From an uncultured Anaerolineales bacterium (GTDB lineage Bacteria; Chloroflexota; Anaerolineae; Anaerolineales; Villigracilaceae): a stretch of 35,939 nucleotides of DNA. Below are positions 8,801 through 15,897 of this stretch, piece by piece. Under the pieces are notes generated by a model. It saw nothing but the letters and a program-made list of their open reading frames with translations. It was not told the DNA's origin and did not search any database. The position numbers were made by a program, and so were the translations under genes. The first letter of the stretch is position 1. The number at the start of each line of letters is the position of its first letter. The stretch is from contig CALFXA010000112.1 in the NCBI GenBank assembly GCA_937928015.1, forward strand, positions 1 through 35,939, in the 5' to 3' direction.

Positions 8801-10140
8801 TGTGGATTGGTTGTTACTCCAGAAAACCCTGCATAAGTATCTGGAGGATAATAATACAGTGGATATACTTGATGCGGGGCGACCGAACCGTAGTAACTTT
8901 GATAAGAGGATGTATCGCTGGTTTTGCCGGCATATCCATTCCCATCATAGGGCGTCACCCGCCAATAATAGGTATTAGTTCCACCATTATATTTAGTTGG
9001 ACTGAAAAATGTATTAGCAGTAAAGCCGCTGTCATATAGTGGATTGAAGCCCGGATATAAACTGAGTTCCACATAATATCTACTGGCACCGGGTACTGGT
9101 GTCCAGCTAAACATGGGAAAGCGCACGTTTTGATCCAGATTGACGGGAGTCAATAGTACGGGCTTGATGTACCACTTCTTGATGAAGGAGCGCGTGGTAG
9201 CCCAATCGGAAATCGAATTACCAGAGTGGACTCTGACGCGCCAATAATAGTTGACGTCATTCGGCAGGGTTGCAGTAGGGGTATAAGCCGTATTGCGGGT
9301 GTCTATCTGCGTAATGCCTGCGTTGAAAGTAGGATCGGTGGAATATTGCAGACGGTAAAATTGAGCGCCACGGACAGCGGTCCAGCGGAAAGTGGGGGTA
9401 AAGGTTGGGTTCGATAAGTCAGCTGGTTCCAGCAAGGTCGGAACAGGGTTATATCCAGCGGTAAATGTATATTCGTTGCTGGGAGTTCCATCATGATTGC
9501 CAGTGTCCACGGGCACCACACGCCAATAATACGTACCATTGGTCAATTTGGTGTTGGGTTGATTCGAGGTTGCCAGGGTGGTCACGTTATAAACGGTGCT
9601 CGCCCACCCGCCAGGGGTCAAATAGATCTGGAATTTATATTTGGCTGCACCAGTCACTGCACCCCATGAAAAAGATGGATGGTCATAAAAATCAATCGTA
9701 GCATAGTTGGATGGAGAAATAAGAGCGGGCATGTTCGAGGGGGTTGCCCATTGCTTGGTAAAACTCCAGACACTGCTGTAATCGCCCACAGGCGCTGGTG
9801 CCTCCACCCTGACGCGCCAATACCAAATCCCATCTGGAAAGACCCCAACACTGGTCGGCGTGTATGAAGTATTAGGCGTAGTGATATTCACAACCGTGGT
9901 TGTAAAAGCGACATCACTACTCACCTGCAAACGATAACTCGTCGCGCCAGTGACAGCAGACCACTTAAACTCTGGAATTCCCACCGGTGGGGTATTGGTC
10001 ACATTCGTCGTAGAGCTATCGGCAGGCGACACAAGAGAAGGCGCGCTAAGTGCGTAGGCGGGGGTGGGACCAAACACATTCAGCAACAGAGAAACGGCTA
10101 CAAGAAAAAAACCAATTCGTTTGAACCAATTTGTTTTCAT
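5857..10140 (-). CDS. Giant secreted surface protein: tandem fibronectin-like repeats, internal beta-sandwich, three SLH domains
   Basis: The 1427-residue product has a signal peptide (basic MKTNWFKR, hydrophobic core, AYA cleavage site near residue 31). Most of the chain is a tandem array of about a dozen ~95-residue units. Each contains FxWxxVxGAxxYxLQVSxD, then TPxxxLxxxTYYWRVR, resembling fibronectin type III or Ig-like beta-sandwiches. A different module at about residues 650-815 interrupts the array (QWQFSRTLADAANRL followed by YLDLDHQLNSGA), reminiscent of glucodextranase/DOMON-like sandwiches. The C-terminus (about 1243-1427) holds three SLH domains with FADVPxSYWAxxWIEQLAxEGIT and a Cys pair in each (GGCG and a later C). 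SLH domains bind cell-wall polymers, so the protein is probably displayed on the cell surface. GGAGG ahead of the ATG at 10140 fixes the start. Whether it adheres, scaffolds or binds carbohydrate is unknown; no catalytic domain is visible. Confidence 0.9.
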   Translation of the reverse strand: MKTNWFKRIGFFLVAVSLLLNVFGPTPAYALSAPSLVSPADSSTTNVTNTPPVGIPEFKWSAVTGATSYRLQVSSDVAFTTTVVNITTPNTSYTPTSVGVFPDGIWYWRVRVEAPAPVGDYSSVWSFTKQWATPSNMPALISPSNYATIDFYDHPSFSWGAVTGAAKYKFQIYLTPGGWASTVYNVTTLATSNQPNTKLTNGTYYWRVVPVDTGNHDGTPSNEYTFTAGYNPVPTLLEPADLSNPTFTPTFRWTAVRGAQFYRLQYSTDPTFNAGITQIDTRNTAYTPTATLPNDVNYYWRVRVHSGNSISDWATTRSFIKKWYIKPVLLTPVNLDQNVRFPMFSWTPVPGASRYYVELSLYPGFNPLYDSGFTANTFFSPTKYNGGTNTYYWRVTPYDGNGYAGKTSDTSSYQSYYGSVAPHQVYPLYYYPPDTYAGFSGVTTNPHEDRTVALPIFVWHRVFAPVGAANAGDVYAQAYRLQVSTDPTFNAVNWSVDTENTAATPTSSNPFFPLTNTDYYWRVCTLIGGTPAGPWSQIWKARFDSSLSLGPKGNNFPELLRPTDGFEYAEETPLLEWFPFQGASSYDVQISSDPNFANIVDSATVSNPSYAPTQSLAQRNLGDTDFGVYYWRVAVSSSANWSEIRRFQIAAQSQWQFSRTLADAANRLQIGSDALGDASADYDLTDLQVAQSSGYWFFGFHVPAAPIQDVTYALYLDLDHQLNSGATSDARGYTISTISGYRPEYAIYVSREAGAVSVSKTYIYHWNGSGWDTVSILGNVGGQINLAGDYVELQVPNTAIGYQDTTGSYAISLLSLPAVGGQPQDAVPSDPDFSTSGVVSRFSNVTERMNLVMPPNDAGVDPSTFSSVQPFFWDWPVLSPWAGAIMKPYLDPQFTTEAGTYTLNSDTPYYAQTSHAWDKDFTGDNTYYWRIRPQYRVDGVYYFGAWSQGWRFERKGFIPQNLQTSVTFATPTFTWNMVEGAESYDLQVDDDPGFGSMAININTKQNSYTDIHTLANATYYWRVRVRRNGNVINNWTSSQTFVLSLPTPTGLTHYPSGVVGRAPTMCWTPLISTSPLTGDPVLAAWKYRTQVSKDPTFSVVFDTMDTEQSCWTPSKGYDDGTYYWRVAMVDGEAKLGNYSAYQTFTKQYPITTLISPTTGANVTSTPTFVWSPVDGAARYKIEVSQVSTFSPIYETITTDNVRWTPTMSYATSKTYYWRVAIVDSDGKVGPFVDATIILVNTDAVFADVPSTYWAKTYIEHLYFAGITGGCGTNPLVYCPETAVNRAQMSVFLLRGIHGSSYAPPVATGTMFADVPASYWAASWIEQLAKEGITAGCGGGKFCPETVVTRDQMAVFLLRAEHSSSYVPPSATGAMFADVPASFWAAAWIEQLAREGITGGCGNGNYCPAASVNRAQMAVFLVRAFNIP

Positions 10141-10505
10141 CACATCCTCCACAGAAATTCAGGTAATGCACAATACAACATGACGGCAAATCATACATGA
10201 CAGTTCCCATTACGGGTTTGCTTCAATGTTTTTATATGGTAACAAATCCATTAATAAATCATAAAGTATTTTTCCCCTTTTTTATATGACATATATCCCG
10301 TTTTTGTTGACACTTTTGAAAAGCGATTTCGACCGTTTCCGCTCACACATCATGGGAATTTGCCGCAGAGCGCGCTGCCCCACCCCACTTCGACGGCTGT
10401 TCAACCGCTTTTTTCTGGTATAATTTTTGCCCGTGACTGGTCCTGCCCCGCGGTTTACGCTGCGGACATGGAGACCTGCAAATCTACAGAAAGGAAGCAA
10501 ACGTC
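10141..10505. other. Divergent intergenic region between the SLH gene and rpsO
   Basis: This 365-base AT-rich spacer holds the Shine-Dalgarno of the SLH gene (10146-10150), two ACATGAC direct repeats (10178-10184 and 10195-10201), T-runs near 10268-10286, and the rpsO promoter and leader. No convincing -35/-10 pair for the SLH gene was found, and I see no small gene here. Confidence 0.5.
10416..10424 (+). promoter_or_regulatory. Extended -10 promoter of rpsO
   Basis: TGGTATAAT fits the extended -10 consensus (TGnTATAAT). The -35 position is poor, as is usual for extended -10 promoters. Initiation near 10431 would give a leader of about 75 bases containing a CCGC/GCGG stem (10447-10464). Autoregulation of S15 through such leaders is known in other bacteria but is only a possibility here. 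Confidence 0.55.
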
Positions 10506-10778
10506 ATGCCTCTCGCTAAGGAAGTCAAGACCCAGGCGATTCAGGATTTTCACCGCCACGAGACCGACACCGGTTCTCCCGAAGTCCAGATCGCCATTCT
10601 GACCAACCGCATCCAGCAGTTGACCGAGCACCTGCGCGCGAACAAACACGATGAATCGTGTCGCCGCGGCCTGCTCAAACTGGTCGGTCAGCGCCGCAGA
10701 TTGCTGGCCTACCTGCGCAAGACGGGCTACGCGCGTTACATCGAAGTAACCGACCGCCTGAACCTGCGCCGCAAGTAA
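10506..10778 (+). CDS. rpsO: 30S ribosomal protein S15
   Basis: The 90-residue protein has exactly the family length. S15 is a primary binder of the 16S rRNA central domain and forms an intersubunit bridge. The conserved core is plain: [19 protein letters not shown], the loop [29 protein letters not shown], and a C-terminus ending in NLRRK. GAAAGGAAG upstream serves as ribosome-binding site. It is followed by pnp, the classical rpsO-pnp arrangement, with a strong hairpin in between. Confidence 0.99.
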   Translation: MPLAKEVKTQAIQDFHRHETDTGSPEVQIAILTNRIQQLTEHLRANKHDESCRRGLLKLVGQRRRLLAYLRKTGYARYIEVTDRLNLRRK

Positions 10779-10785
10779 CATGAAG

Positions 10786-10816
10786 GGCCCTAAGGGTCTT
10801 CGAGACCCTTAGGGCC
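10786..10816 (+). terminator. rpsO-pnp intergenic hairpin (terminator or processing site)
   Basis: A perfect 14-bp stem (GGCCCTAAGGGTCT, 3-base loop) starts 7 bases after the rpsO stop. The downstream tract TTCGTT is weak in U, so read-through into pnp is likely. In other bacteria hairpins in this interval are RNase III or PNPase control sites. Confidence 0.65.
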
Positions 10817-10916
10817 TTCGTTAACCGCCGTCAGGAATTGAATAGCGCGAACAACCGCAGTTGTACCCGCTCTTCAGTCCCTGACCGAGGCGGAATCTTT
10901 TTATCGGTGCAAATTG

Positions 10917-10937
10917 GCCCTTCGACTACGTTCAGGG
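10917..10937. repeat. Short imperfect palindrome in the pnp leader
   Basis: GGCCCTTCGACTACGTTCAG followed by GGC forms a GCCCT/AGGGC hairpin. I recognise near-identical CTTCGACTACG-CTCAGGGC elements as abundant dispersed extragenic repeats in many bacterial genomes. Here it sits 30 bases before the pnp Shine-Dalgarno. Confidence 0.5.
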
Positions 10938-10969
10938 CGGGCATTTTGCACCTCACAGGAGACAAATCT

Positions 10970-13198
10970 ATGAAACCCGAAGCAAAACGATATTCAACTG
11001 TCGTCGGCTCACGCACGCTGACCTATGAGACTGGCAAGCTGGCCGGTCAGGCAGGCGGCGCGGTCACATTTGGCACCGACGAAGCCATCGTCTTCGCCGC
11101 CGCCACCATGGGCGGCGTGCGCGAAGGCATCGACTTTTTCCCGCTCAGCGTGGAATATGAAGAGCGCCTGTACGCGGGCGGCAAAATCCCCGGCTCGTTC
11201 TTCCGCCGGGAAGGACGCCCGGGCACCGAGGCCATCCTGGTGGCGCGTCTCACCGACCGCCCGCTGCGCCCGCTCTTCCAGCATGGCATGCGCAACGAAG
11301 TGCAGGTGATGATGTTCTCGATGTCGTCCGACGGCGTCAACCCGCTCGACATCCTGGCCATCAACGCCGCCTCGGCCGCGATCATGATCTCGGACATCCC
11401 TTGGGGCGGACCCGTCGGCGCGGTGCGCGTGGGCCGCGTCAACGGCGAGTTCGTCATCAACCCGACCTTCGCCGAGATGGACGAATCTGATCTTGACCTG
11501 CGCCTGGCGGGCACCAAGGATGCCATCCTGATGGTCGAGTGCGGCGCGATCGAGGTCCCCGAGGACGTGATGGCTGCCGCCCTGGACTTGGGTCACCAGT
11601 CCATCCAGCCAATCATCGACCTACAGCTCAAGATGGCTGCCGAGGTCGGCAAGGTCAAGCGCACCCCCACCATCGCTCTGGCGAACGAAGAATTGCAGAA
11701 AAAGGTCTTCGAATTCGTCAACGGTCCGATGAATGAACTGCTCGACAAGCCGCTCAGCAAGGCCGAGTTCTACGGCGGCATGGACGAGTTGCTCCAGAAG
11801 GTCGTGGCGGAATTTTGTCCCGAAGGCGCCAGCGACGCCCCCTCACAGAAGGACGTGGCTTCCGCGTTCAGCGAGGCCGAGCACAAGATCGTGCGCGAGC
11901 GCATCCTGAGCGCTGGCAAGCGCCCCGACGGCCGCACCCCCACCGAGATCCGCCCGATCTGGTGCGAGGTGGGTATTTCGCCGCGCGCACATGGCACGGG
12001 CCTGTTCACCCGCGGTGAGACGCAGGTGCTGTCCTTTGCCACGCTTGGCACCCTCGGCGAGGCCCAGGAACTGGACAACCTCTCCCCGGTGGACAGCAAG
12101 CGCTACATGCACCACTACAACTTCCCGCCCTTCTCCACGGGCGAGGTCAAACCCCTTCGCGGCCAGAGCAGGCGCGAGGTCGGGCACGGAGCTTTGGCGG
12201 AACGCGCGCTTGAGCCTGTCATCCCGTCTGAGGAAACCTTCCCGTACACCATCCGCGTTGTGTCGGAGGCGTTGTCCTCCAACGGCTCGACCTCGATGGG
12301 CTCCGTCTGCGGCTCGACCCTGGCCCTGATGGACGCGGGCGTGCCGATCAAGGCGCCCGTCTCGGGCGTGGCGATGGGCCTGATCACCGATGACACAGGC
12401 CGCTACCAGATCCTAACCGATATCCAGGGTACCGAGGATCACCTCGGCGACATGGACTTCAAGGTGGCGGGCACCTCGGCGGGCATCACCGCCCTGCAGA
12501 TGGACATCAAGATCAGCGGCCTGAGCGCCCAGATGATGAAGGAAGCGCTCGAACAGGCTCGCGTGGCGCGCATGTCCATCATGGATAAGATGCTGGCCGT
12601 GCTGCCCGAGCCGCGCAAGGAACTCAAGCCGCATGCCCCGCGCATCATCACCGTCAAGATCCCTGTGGACAAGATCGGTGCGCTGATCGGCCCGGGCGGC
12701 AAGAATATCCGCGCCCTGCAGGAAGAGACGGGCACCAAGATCGACATCGAGGAAGACGGCACCGTCTACATCGCCTCGACTGACGGCATCGGCGGCGAAG
12801 CTGCCCGTCAGCGCGTCGAGTCGCTGGGCGAGAGCGCCGAGATCGGCCGCATCTACACGGGCAAGGTCGTGCGTATCGAGGCCTTTGGCGCCTTCGTGGA
12901 GATCCTGCCTGGCCTGGACGGACTCGTCCACATCTCGCAGCTTGACAGCGAGCGCGTCAACAAGGTGGAGGACGTGGTCGGCATGGGCAACGAGATCACC
13001 GTGATGGTGACCGACATCGACCCGCAGGGCAAGATCCGCCTCTCGCGCCAGGCCGTGCTCGAAGGCTGGACCGCCGAGGAAGCGCGCGAAAAGGACCAGC
13101 GCAAACCCGGTGGCGGCGGACGCCCTGGCGGCGGCGGACGCGGCGGGGACCGTGGTGGACGAGGCGGCGGAGATCGCCGCGGCGGCAACCGCCACTAG
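10970..13198 (+). CDS. pnp: Polyribonucleotide nucleotidyltransferase (PNPase)
   Basis: The 742-residue enzyme degrades RNA 3'-5' phosphorolytically and can add tails. Domain order is the family's: first RNase PH domain (GTDEAIVFAA, FFPLSVEYEERLYAGGKIPGS, REGRP), a helical linker, second catalytic RNase PH domain (RPDGRTPTEIRP, FTRGETQVLSFATLG, EVGHGALAERALEPV, GSVCGSTLALMDAGVP, with DHLGDMDFKVAGT), KH domain (IGALIGPGGKNIRALQEETG) and S1 domain (YTGKVVRIEAFGAFVEILPG). It ends in a Gly/Arg-rich RGG-type tail of about 30 residues. The ATG at 10970 has AGGAG 8 bases upstream and begins at the expected MKPEAKRYS; the longer open frame from 10838 crosses the repeat and is rejected. Confidence 0.98.
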   Translation: MKPEAKRYSTVVGSRTLTYETGKLAGQAGGAVTFGTDEAIVFAAATMGGVREGIDFFPLSVEYEERLYAGGKIPGSFFRREGRPGTEAILVARLTDRPLRPLFQHGMRNEVQVMMFSMSSDGVNPLDILAINAASAAIMISDIPWGGPVGAVRVGRVNGEFVINPTFAEMDESDLDLRLAGTKDAILMVECGAIEVPEDVMAAALDLGHQSIQPIIDLQLKMAAEVGKVKRTPTIALANEELQKKVFEFVNGPMNELLDKPLSKAEFYGGMDELLQKVVAEFCPEGASDAPSQKDVASAFSEAEHKIVRERILSAGKRPDGRTPTEIRPIWCEVGISPRAHGTGLFTRGETQVLSFATLGTLGEAQELDNLSPVDSKRYMHHYNFPPFSTGEVKPLRGQSRREVGHGALAERALEPVIPSEETFPYTIRVVSEALSSNGSTSMGSVCGSTLALMDAGVPIKAPVSGVAMGLITDDTGRYQILTDIQGTEDHLGDMDFKVAGTSAGITALQMDIKISGLSAQMMKEALEQARVARMSIMDKMLAVLPEPRKELKPHAPRIITVKIPVDKIGALIGPGGKNIRALQEETGTKIDIEEDGTVYIASTDGIGGEAARQRVESLGESAEIGRIYTGKVVRIEAFGAFVEILPGLDGLVHISQLDSERVNKVEDVVGMGNEITVMVTDIDPQGKIRLSRQAVLEGWTAEEAREKDQRKPGGGGRPGGGGRGGDRGGRGGGDRRGGNRH

Positions 13199-13218
13199 TC
13201 CGCATCAACGACACTCAG

Positions 13219-13251
13219 AGGACGGGTCCTGTACAGGGCTCGTCCTTTTTT
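13219..13251 (+). terminator. Terminator after pnp
   Basis: A 13-pair hairpin (AGGACGGGTCCTG with two wobbles, very tight loop) is followed by a run of T ending at 13251. It closes the rpsO-pnp unit. Confidence 0.85.
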
Positions 13252-13297
13252 GTCCGTTCGTTCAGGTAGAATCGAAGCAACTTTCAACAAGGAACCC

Positions 13298-14500
13298 ATG
13301 AACTTCAAATACCCACGTCAGTACTGGCTCATGATCGTCGGCATCGTCCTCAGCACGGCGGGTGGCAGCATGATCTGGCCATTCCTGCTCATCTATGCCA
13401 GCGGAAAATTGAACCTGCCGCTCAGCGCCGCGGCCACGCTAATCTCGATCAATGCGGGGACGGGGCTGGCTGCCTCCTTCCTGGCGGGCTGGGTGGCCGA
13501 CCGCTTCGGGCGCAAGCTGGTGATGAACTTCAGCCTGACGGTCAATGGCCTGGCATATTTCTTCCTGATGAATGCCAGCACGTATCCAGAGTTCGCACTG
13601 CTGATGGTCATCATCGGCCTGTCGAATCCGCTCTACCAGGTGGGGGCCGACGCGATGTTGGCCGACATGATTCCCTCGGAGCACCGCACCGACGCCTACG
13701 CCATCAACCGCATCGCCAACAACGCGGCCTTCGCCCTGGGTCCCGCAGTGGGCGGATTCCTGGCGGCGCGCTCCTACAACCTGGCCTTCTACGGCGCAGC
13801 GGCGGGCTTCCTCAGTTATAGCCTGCTACTGTTCTTCCTGGCGCGTGAGACACTCCAAAAGAGCAGACATCCCACAGCCGAACTGACAGCCGAAGACACG
13901 ACACGGGGCGGCTATGAGGATGTCTTCCGCGACGGCGGGTACATGGCCTTCGTGCTGACCATGGGCCTGGGCTTGATCGCGCCGACCATGCTGTGGGTGC
14001 TGATGCCCGTGTACGCCAAGACCAATTTCGGAATCTCGGAGGCGCTCTACGGCTGGATTCCCACCACCAATGCGCTGATGTGCGTCTTCATTCAATATCC
14101 CGTCACCGTACTCACACGCCGCTACAAGGCGCTGCCCGTGGCGGCGGCTGGGATGCTGATCTACGCGGTGGGCGTGGGCAGCGTGGCGCTCATGTCGGGG
14201 TTCTGGGGATTCTGGCTGAGCATGGTAGTGCTGACCTTCGGCGAGTTAACTCTGGTGCCGACCGCCAGCAAGTACGTGGCCGACCGTGCACCCGCTCACT
14301 TGCGCGGACGGTACATGTCGATCTACTGGTTTGGATGGGGCCTGGCCCGCACCCTGGCTCCGCTCATCGGCGGGACGCTGAACGACGCCATCGCCCCGCG
14401 TGCAATCTGGATCGGGGCGCTGACCATCGGCCTGACCAGCGTCCTCGGGCTGACCCTGCTCCATCGGCGGGATGCGGCCCAGGCAACGGGTTCCGCTTGA
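13298..14500 (+). CDS. Major facilitator superfamily transporter
   Basis: The 400-residue membrane protein has about 12 hydrophobic segments with MFS hallmarks: WVADRFGRKLVMNFSL between helices 2 and 3 (the family's G-x-x-x-D-R-x-G-R motif, here AGWVADRFGRK), and a central cytoplasmic loop (about residues 180-215) dividing two six-helix halves. Substrate cannot be told; the family exports drugs or moves sugars and other solutes. The ATG at 13298 follows AAGGAAC and is preferred to the upstream TTG at 13250, which lies inside the pnp terminator. It stands between pnp and a GrpB-family gene with no clear operon partner. Confidence 0.9.
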   Translation: MNFKYPRQYWLMIVGIVLSTAGGSMIWPFLLIYASGKLNLPLSAAATLISINAGTGLAASFLAGWVADRFGRKLVMNFSLTVNGLAYFFLMNASTYPEFALLMVIIGLSNPLYQVGADAMLADMIPSEHRTDAYAINRIANNAAFALGPAVGGFLAARSYNLAFYGAAAGFLSYSLLLFFLARETLQKSRHPTAELTAEDTTRGGYEDVFRDGGYMAFVLTMGLGLIAPTMLWVLMPVYAKTNFGISEALYGWIPTTNALMCVFIQYPVTVLTRRYKALPVAAAGMLIYAVGVGSVALMSGFWGFWLSMVVLTFGELTLVPTASKYVADRAPAHLRGRYMSIYWFGWGLARTLAPLIGGTLNDAIAPRAIWIGALTIGLTSVLGLTLLHRRDAAQATGSA

Positions 14501-14575
14501 GGGTCCAGCCCGATCTTTGCCTTGCAGACAGGACGCATCCACATATTTCTCAGACCCAAGACTGGCTATACACAA

Positions 14576-15109
14576 ATGAAAATCATTCTTCAACCCTATA
14601 ACCCAGCCTGGCCGACTCTTTTCGAGCAGGAGAAGGCCCGCCTGATGGACGCCCTGCCCGGGCACGTGACCAGCATCCAGCACATCGGTTCGACGTCCGT
14701 ACCTGGGCTGGCTGCCAAGCCAATTCTCGATATCCTGATCGGGGTCCCGTCGCTGGCGGAGGCAGACGAGTTCTGCATCCAGCCAATCGTGGCGCTGGGC
14801 TACGAGTACGTCCAGGCCTTCGAGGCGGAGACGCCGCAGCGGCGGTATTTCCGCAAAGCGAACGCGGAGGGCGTGCGGACTCATCACATCCACCTGGTGG
14901 AGATCAACAGCGATTGGTGGGTGGACCACCTACTCTTCCGCGACTACCTGCGCGGCAACCAAGAGGTGCGGCGGGCATACGAAGCGCACAAGCGCGAACT
15001 GGCCGCGCGCGAGTGGCCCACCAGCAACGATTACGCCGAGGCCAAGACCGAGTTTATCCAGAAGACAATGGCGGAGGCGCGCGCCTGGCGTCAGAATGTG
15101 TGCATGTAA
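14576..15109 (+). CDS. GrpB/UPF0157 family protein (nucleotidyltransferase-like)
   Basis: The 177-residue protein belongs to the GrpB (UPF0157) family, predicted nucleotidyltransferase-fold proteins of unknown substrate. Family signatures are the opening LQPYNPAWPTLFEQEKARL, then HIGSTSVPGLAAKPILDI with the paired acidic metal-binding positions, and the C-terminal HHIHLVEINSDWWVDHLLFRDYL followed by a helix with YAEAKTEFI. Length is typical. The ATG at 14576 starts the conserved domain; upstream sequence shows no strong ribosome-binding site, though TATACA lies only 4 bases before. It lies 75 bases after the MFS gene, same strand, co-transcription uncertain. Confidence 0.9.
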   Translation: MKIILQPYNPAWPTLFEQEKARLMDALPGHVTSIQHIGSTSVPGLAAKPILDILIGVPSLAEADEFCIQPIVALGYEYVQAFEAETPQRRYFRKANAEGVRTHHIHLVEINSDWWVDHLLFRDYLRGNQEVRRAYEAHKRELAAREWPTSNDYAEAKTEFIQKTMAEARAWRQNVCM

Positions 15110-15213
15110 GGGCGGGAAGTGGGAATTCGAGTTATTGGAAACGGAAACAGCAGTAAATCTGGTGTTTGAATTCTATGTATAAAGGAAATTTAAAACAATT
15201 TTATCAAAGAGAG

Positions 15214-15244
15214 AAAAAAGCGGCAGAGGGTCGTCTCCGCCGCT
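15214..15244 (-). terminator. Terminator of RNase P RNA
   Basis: On the minus strand an AGCGGCGGAG/CTCTGCCGCT stem (10 pairs, one wobble) is followed by six T. It begins about 13 bases past the P1 helix of RNase P RNA. Confidence 0.9.
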
Positions 15245-15256
15245 TGATTTCCATTT

Positions 15257-15702
15257 GCCTCAGGCCGGTCTATAAGCCGCATTCTGTCCAGCGGAATTGC
15301 TTCCGCCTGTGCAGTCATCTCTCTGGGCGGTGCGTCACCGCGCCGCTCGATGCAGCCTACCCGGAGCTGGCCTTCCCCACGGTTGGGGAGGGCACGTGTG
15401 GAAACGAGCCGTTTCCCATCGTCCACAGACGAATTCGCTCCTGCTTGGCCTTGCTCCCGGCGGGGGTTACCTGGCCGCGTGCATTACTGCACGCGCCGGT
15501 GGTCTCTTACACCACCGTTTCACCATCACTACCCCGCCCGTAAGGGAGGAGTAGCTGTTTGTTTCTGTGGCCCTGTTCCGGCAGGTTCGCGCCTCTCGGC
15601 GGCTTTCCCGCCCCGGGTGCTATCCGACGCCGTGCTCTATGGAGTGCGGACTTTCCTCGACCCCGTCAACGCGGAGCCGCGACTGCCCGACCAACCTGAG
15701 GC
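15257..15702 (-). ncRNA. rnpB: RNase P RNA, bacterial type A-like
   Basis: The catalytic RNA of RNase P matures tRNA 5' ends. On the minus strand the universal 5' element GAGGAAAGTCCG lies at about 15648-15659 and the 3' element ACAGAATGCGGCTTATAGACC at about 15268-15288. The proposed ends pair as helix P1: GCCTCAGGTTGGTC at the 5' end with GACCGGCCTGAGGC at the 3' end (14 pairs, two G-U). The predicted start agrees with a consensus promoter 7 bases upstream, and an intrinsic terminator follows. Length is about 446 bases, a little long for the class because of large P12/P19-type arms. Several apparent reading frames over this interval are artefacts. Confidence 0.95.
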
Positions 15703-15708
15703 GGCTTC

Positions 15709-15737
15709 ATCATACCCGCCCGGAGCGGCGGAGTCAA
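15709..15737 (-). promoter_or_regulatory. Promoter of RNase P RNA
   Basis: TTGACT (15732-15737), a 17-base spacer and TATGAT (15709-15714) on the minus strand place initiation at about 15702, exactly the G that opens helix P1. Confidence 0.8.
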
Positions 15738-15835
15738 CCTGGGGGACAGGATTCAGTGCGAAGGGGCTGGGAAGGTCCACCTTGGGACGAGGAAAACGCC
15801 TTACGGAAACATCAGGGAATTGGAATAAAAGTCTG

Positions 15836-15865
15836 TTGTGAAAATCGGCAAAAAGACATTAAAAT
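15836..15865 (+). promoter_or_regulatory. Candidate promoter of the coaE-cdaA-cdaR run
   Basis: TTGTGA (15836-15841), an 18-base spacer and TAAAAT (15860-15865) lie 33 bases before the coaE start, in an AT-rich patch. It diverges from the RNase P promoter. Confidence 0.5.
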
Positions 15866-15897
15866 AGGAGGGAATCCCCCATCCTTGAGGAGTCGTT

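Noticed and set aside
5857..10140. CRISPR-like direct repeats
   Set aside because: The recurring CGCCAATAATACGT strings are codons of the YYWRV protein repeats, with no regular spacers.
10282..10500. 72-residue minus-strand frame upstream of rpsO
   Set aside because: It covers the rpsO promoter and leader, has no ribosome-binding site and no recognisable protein.
15297..15841. Small plus-strand frames between GrpB and coaE
   Set aside because: They lie on the antisense side of RNase P RNA, whose conserved elements and P1 pairing explain the sequence.
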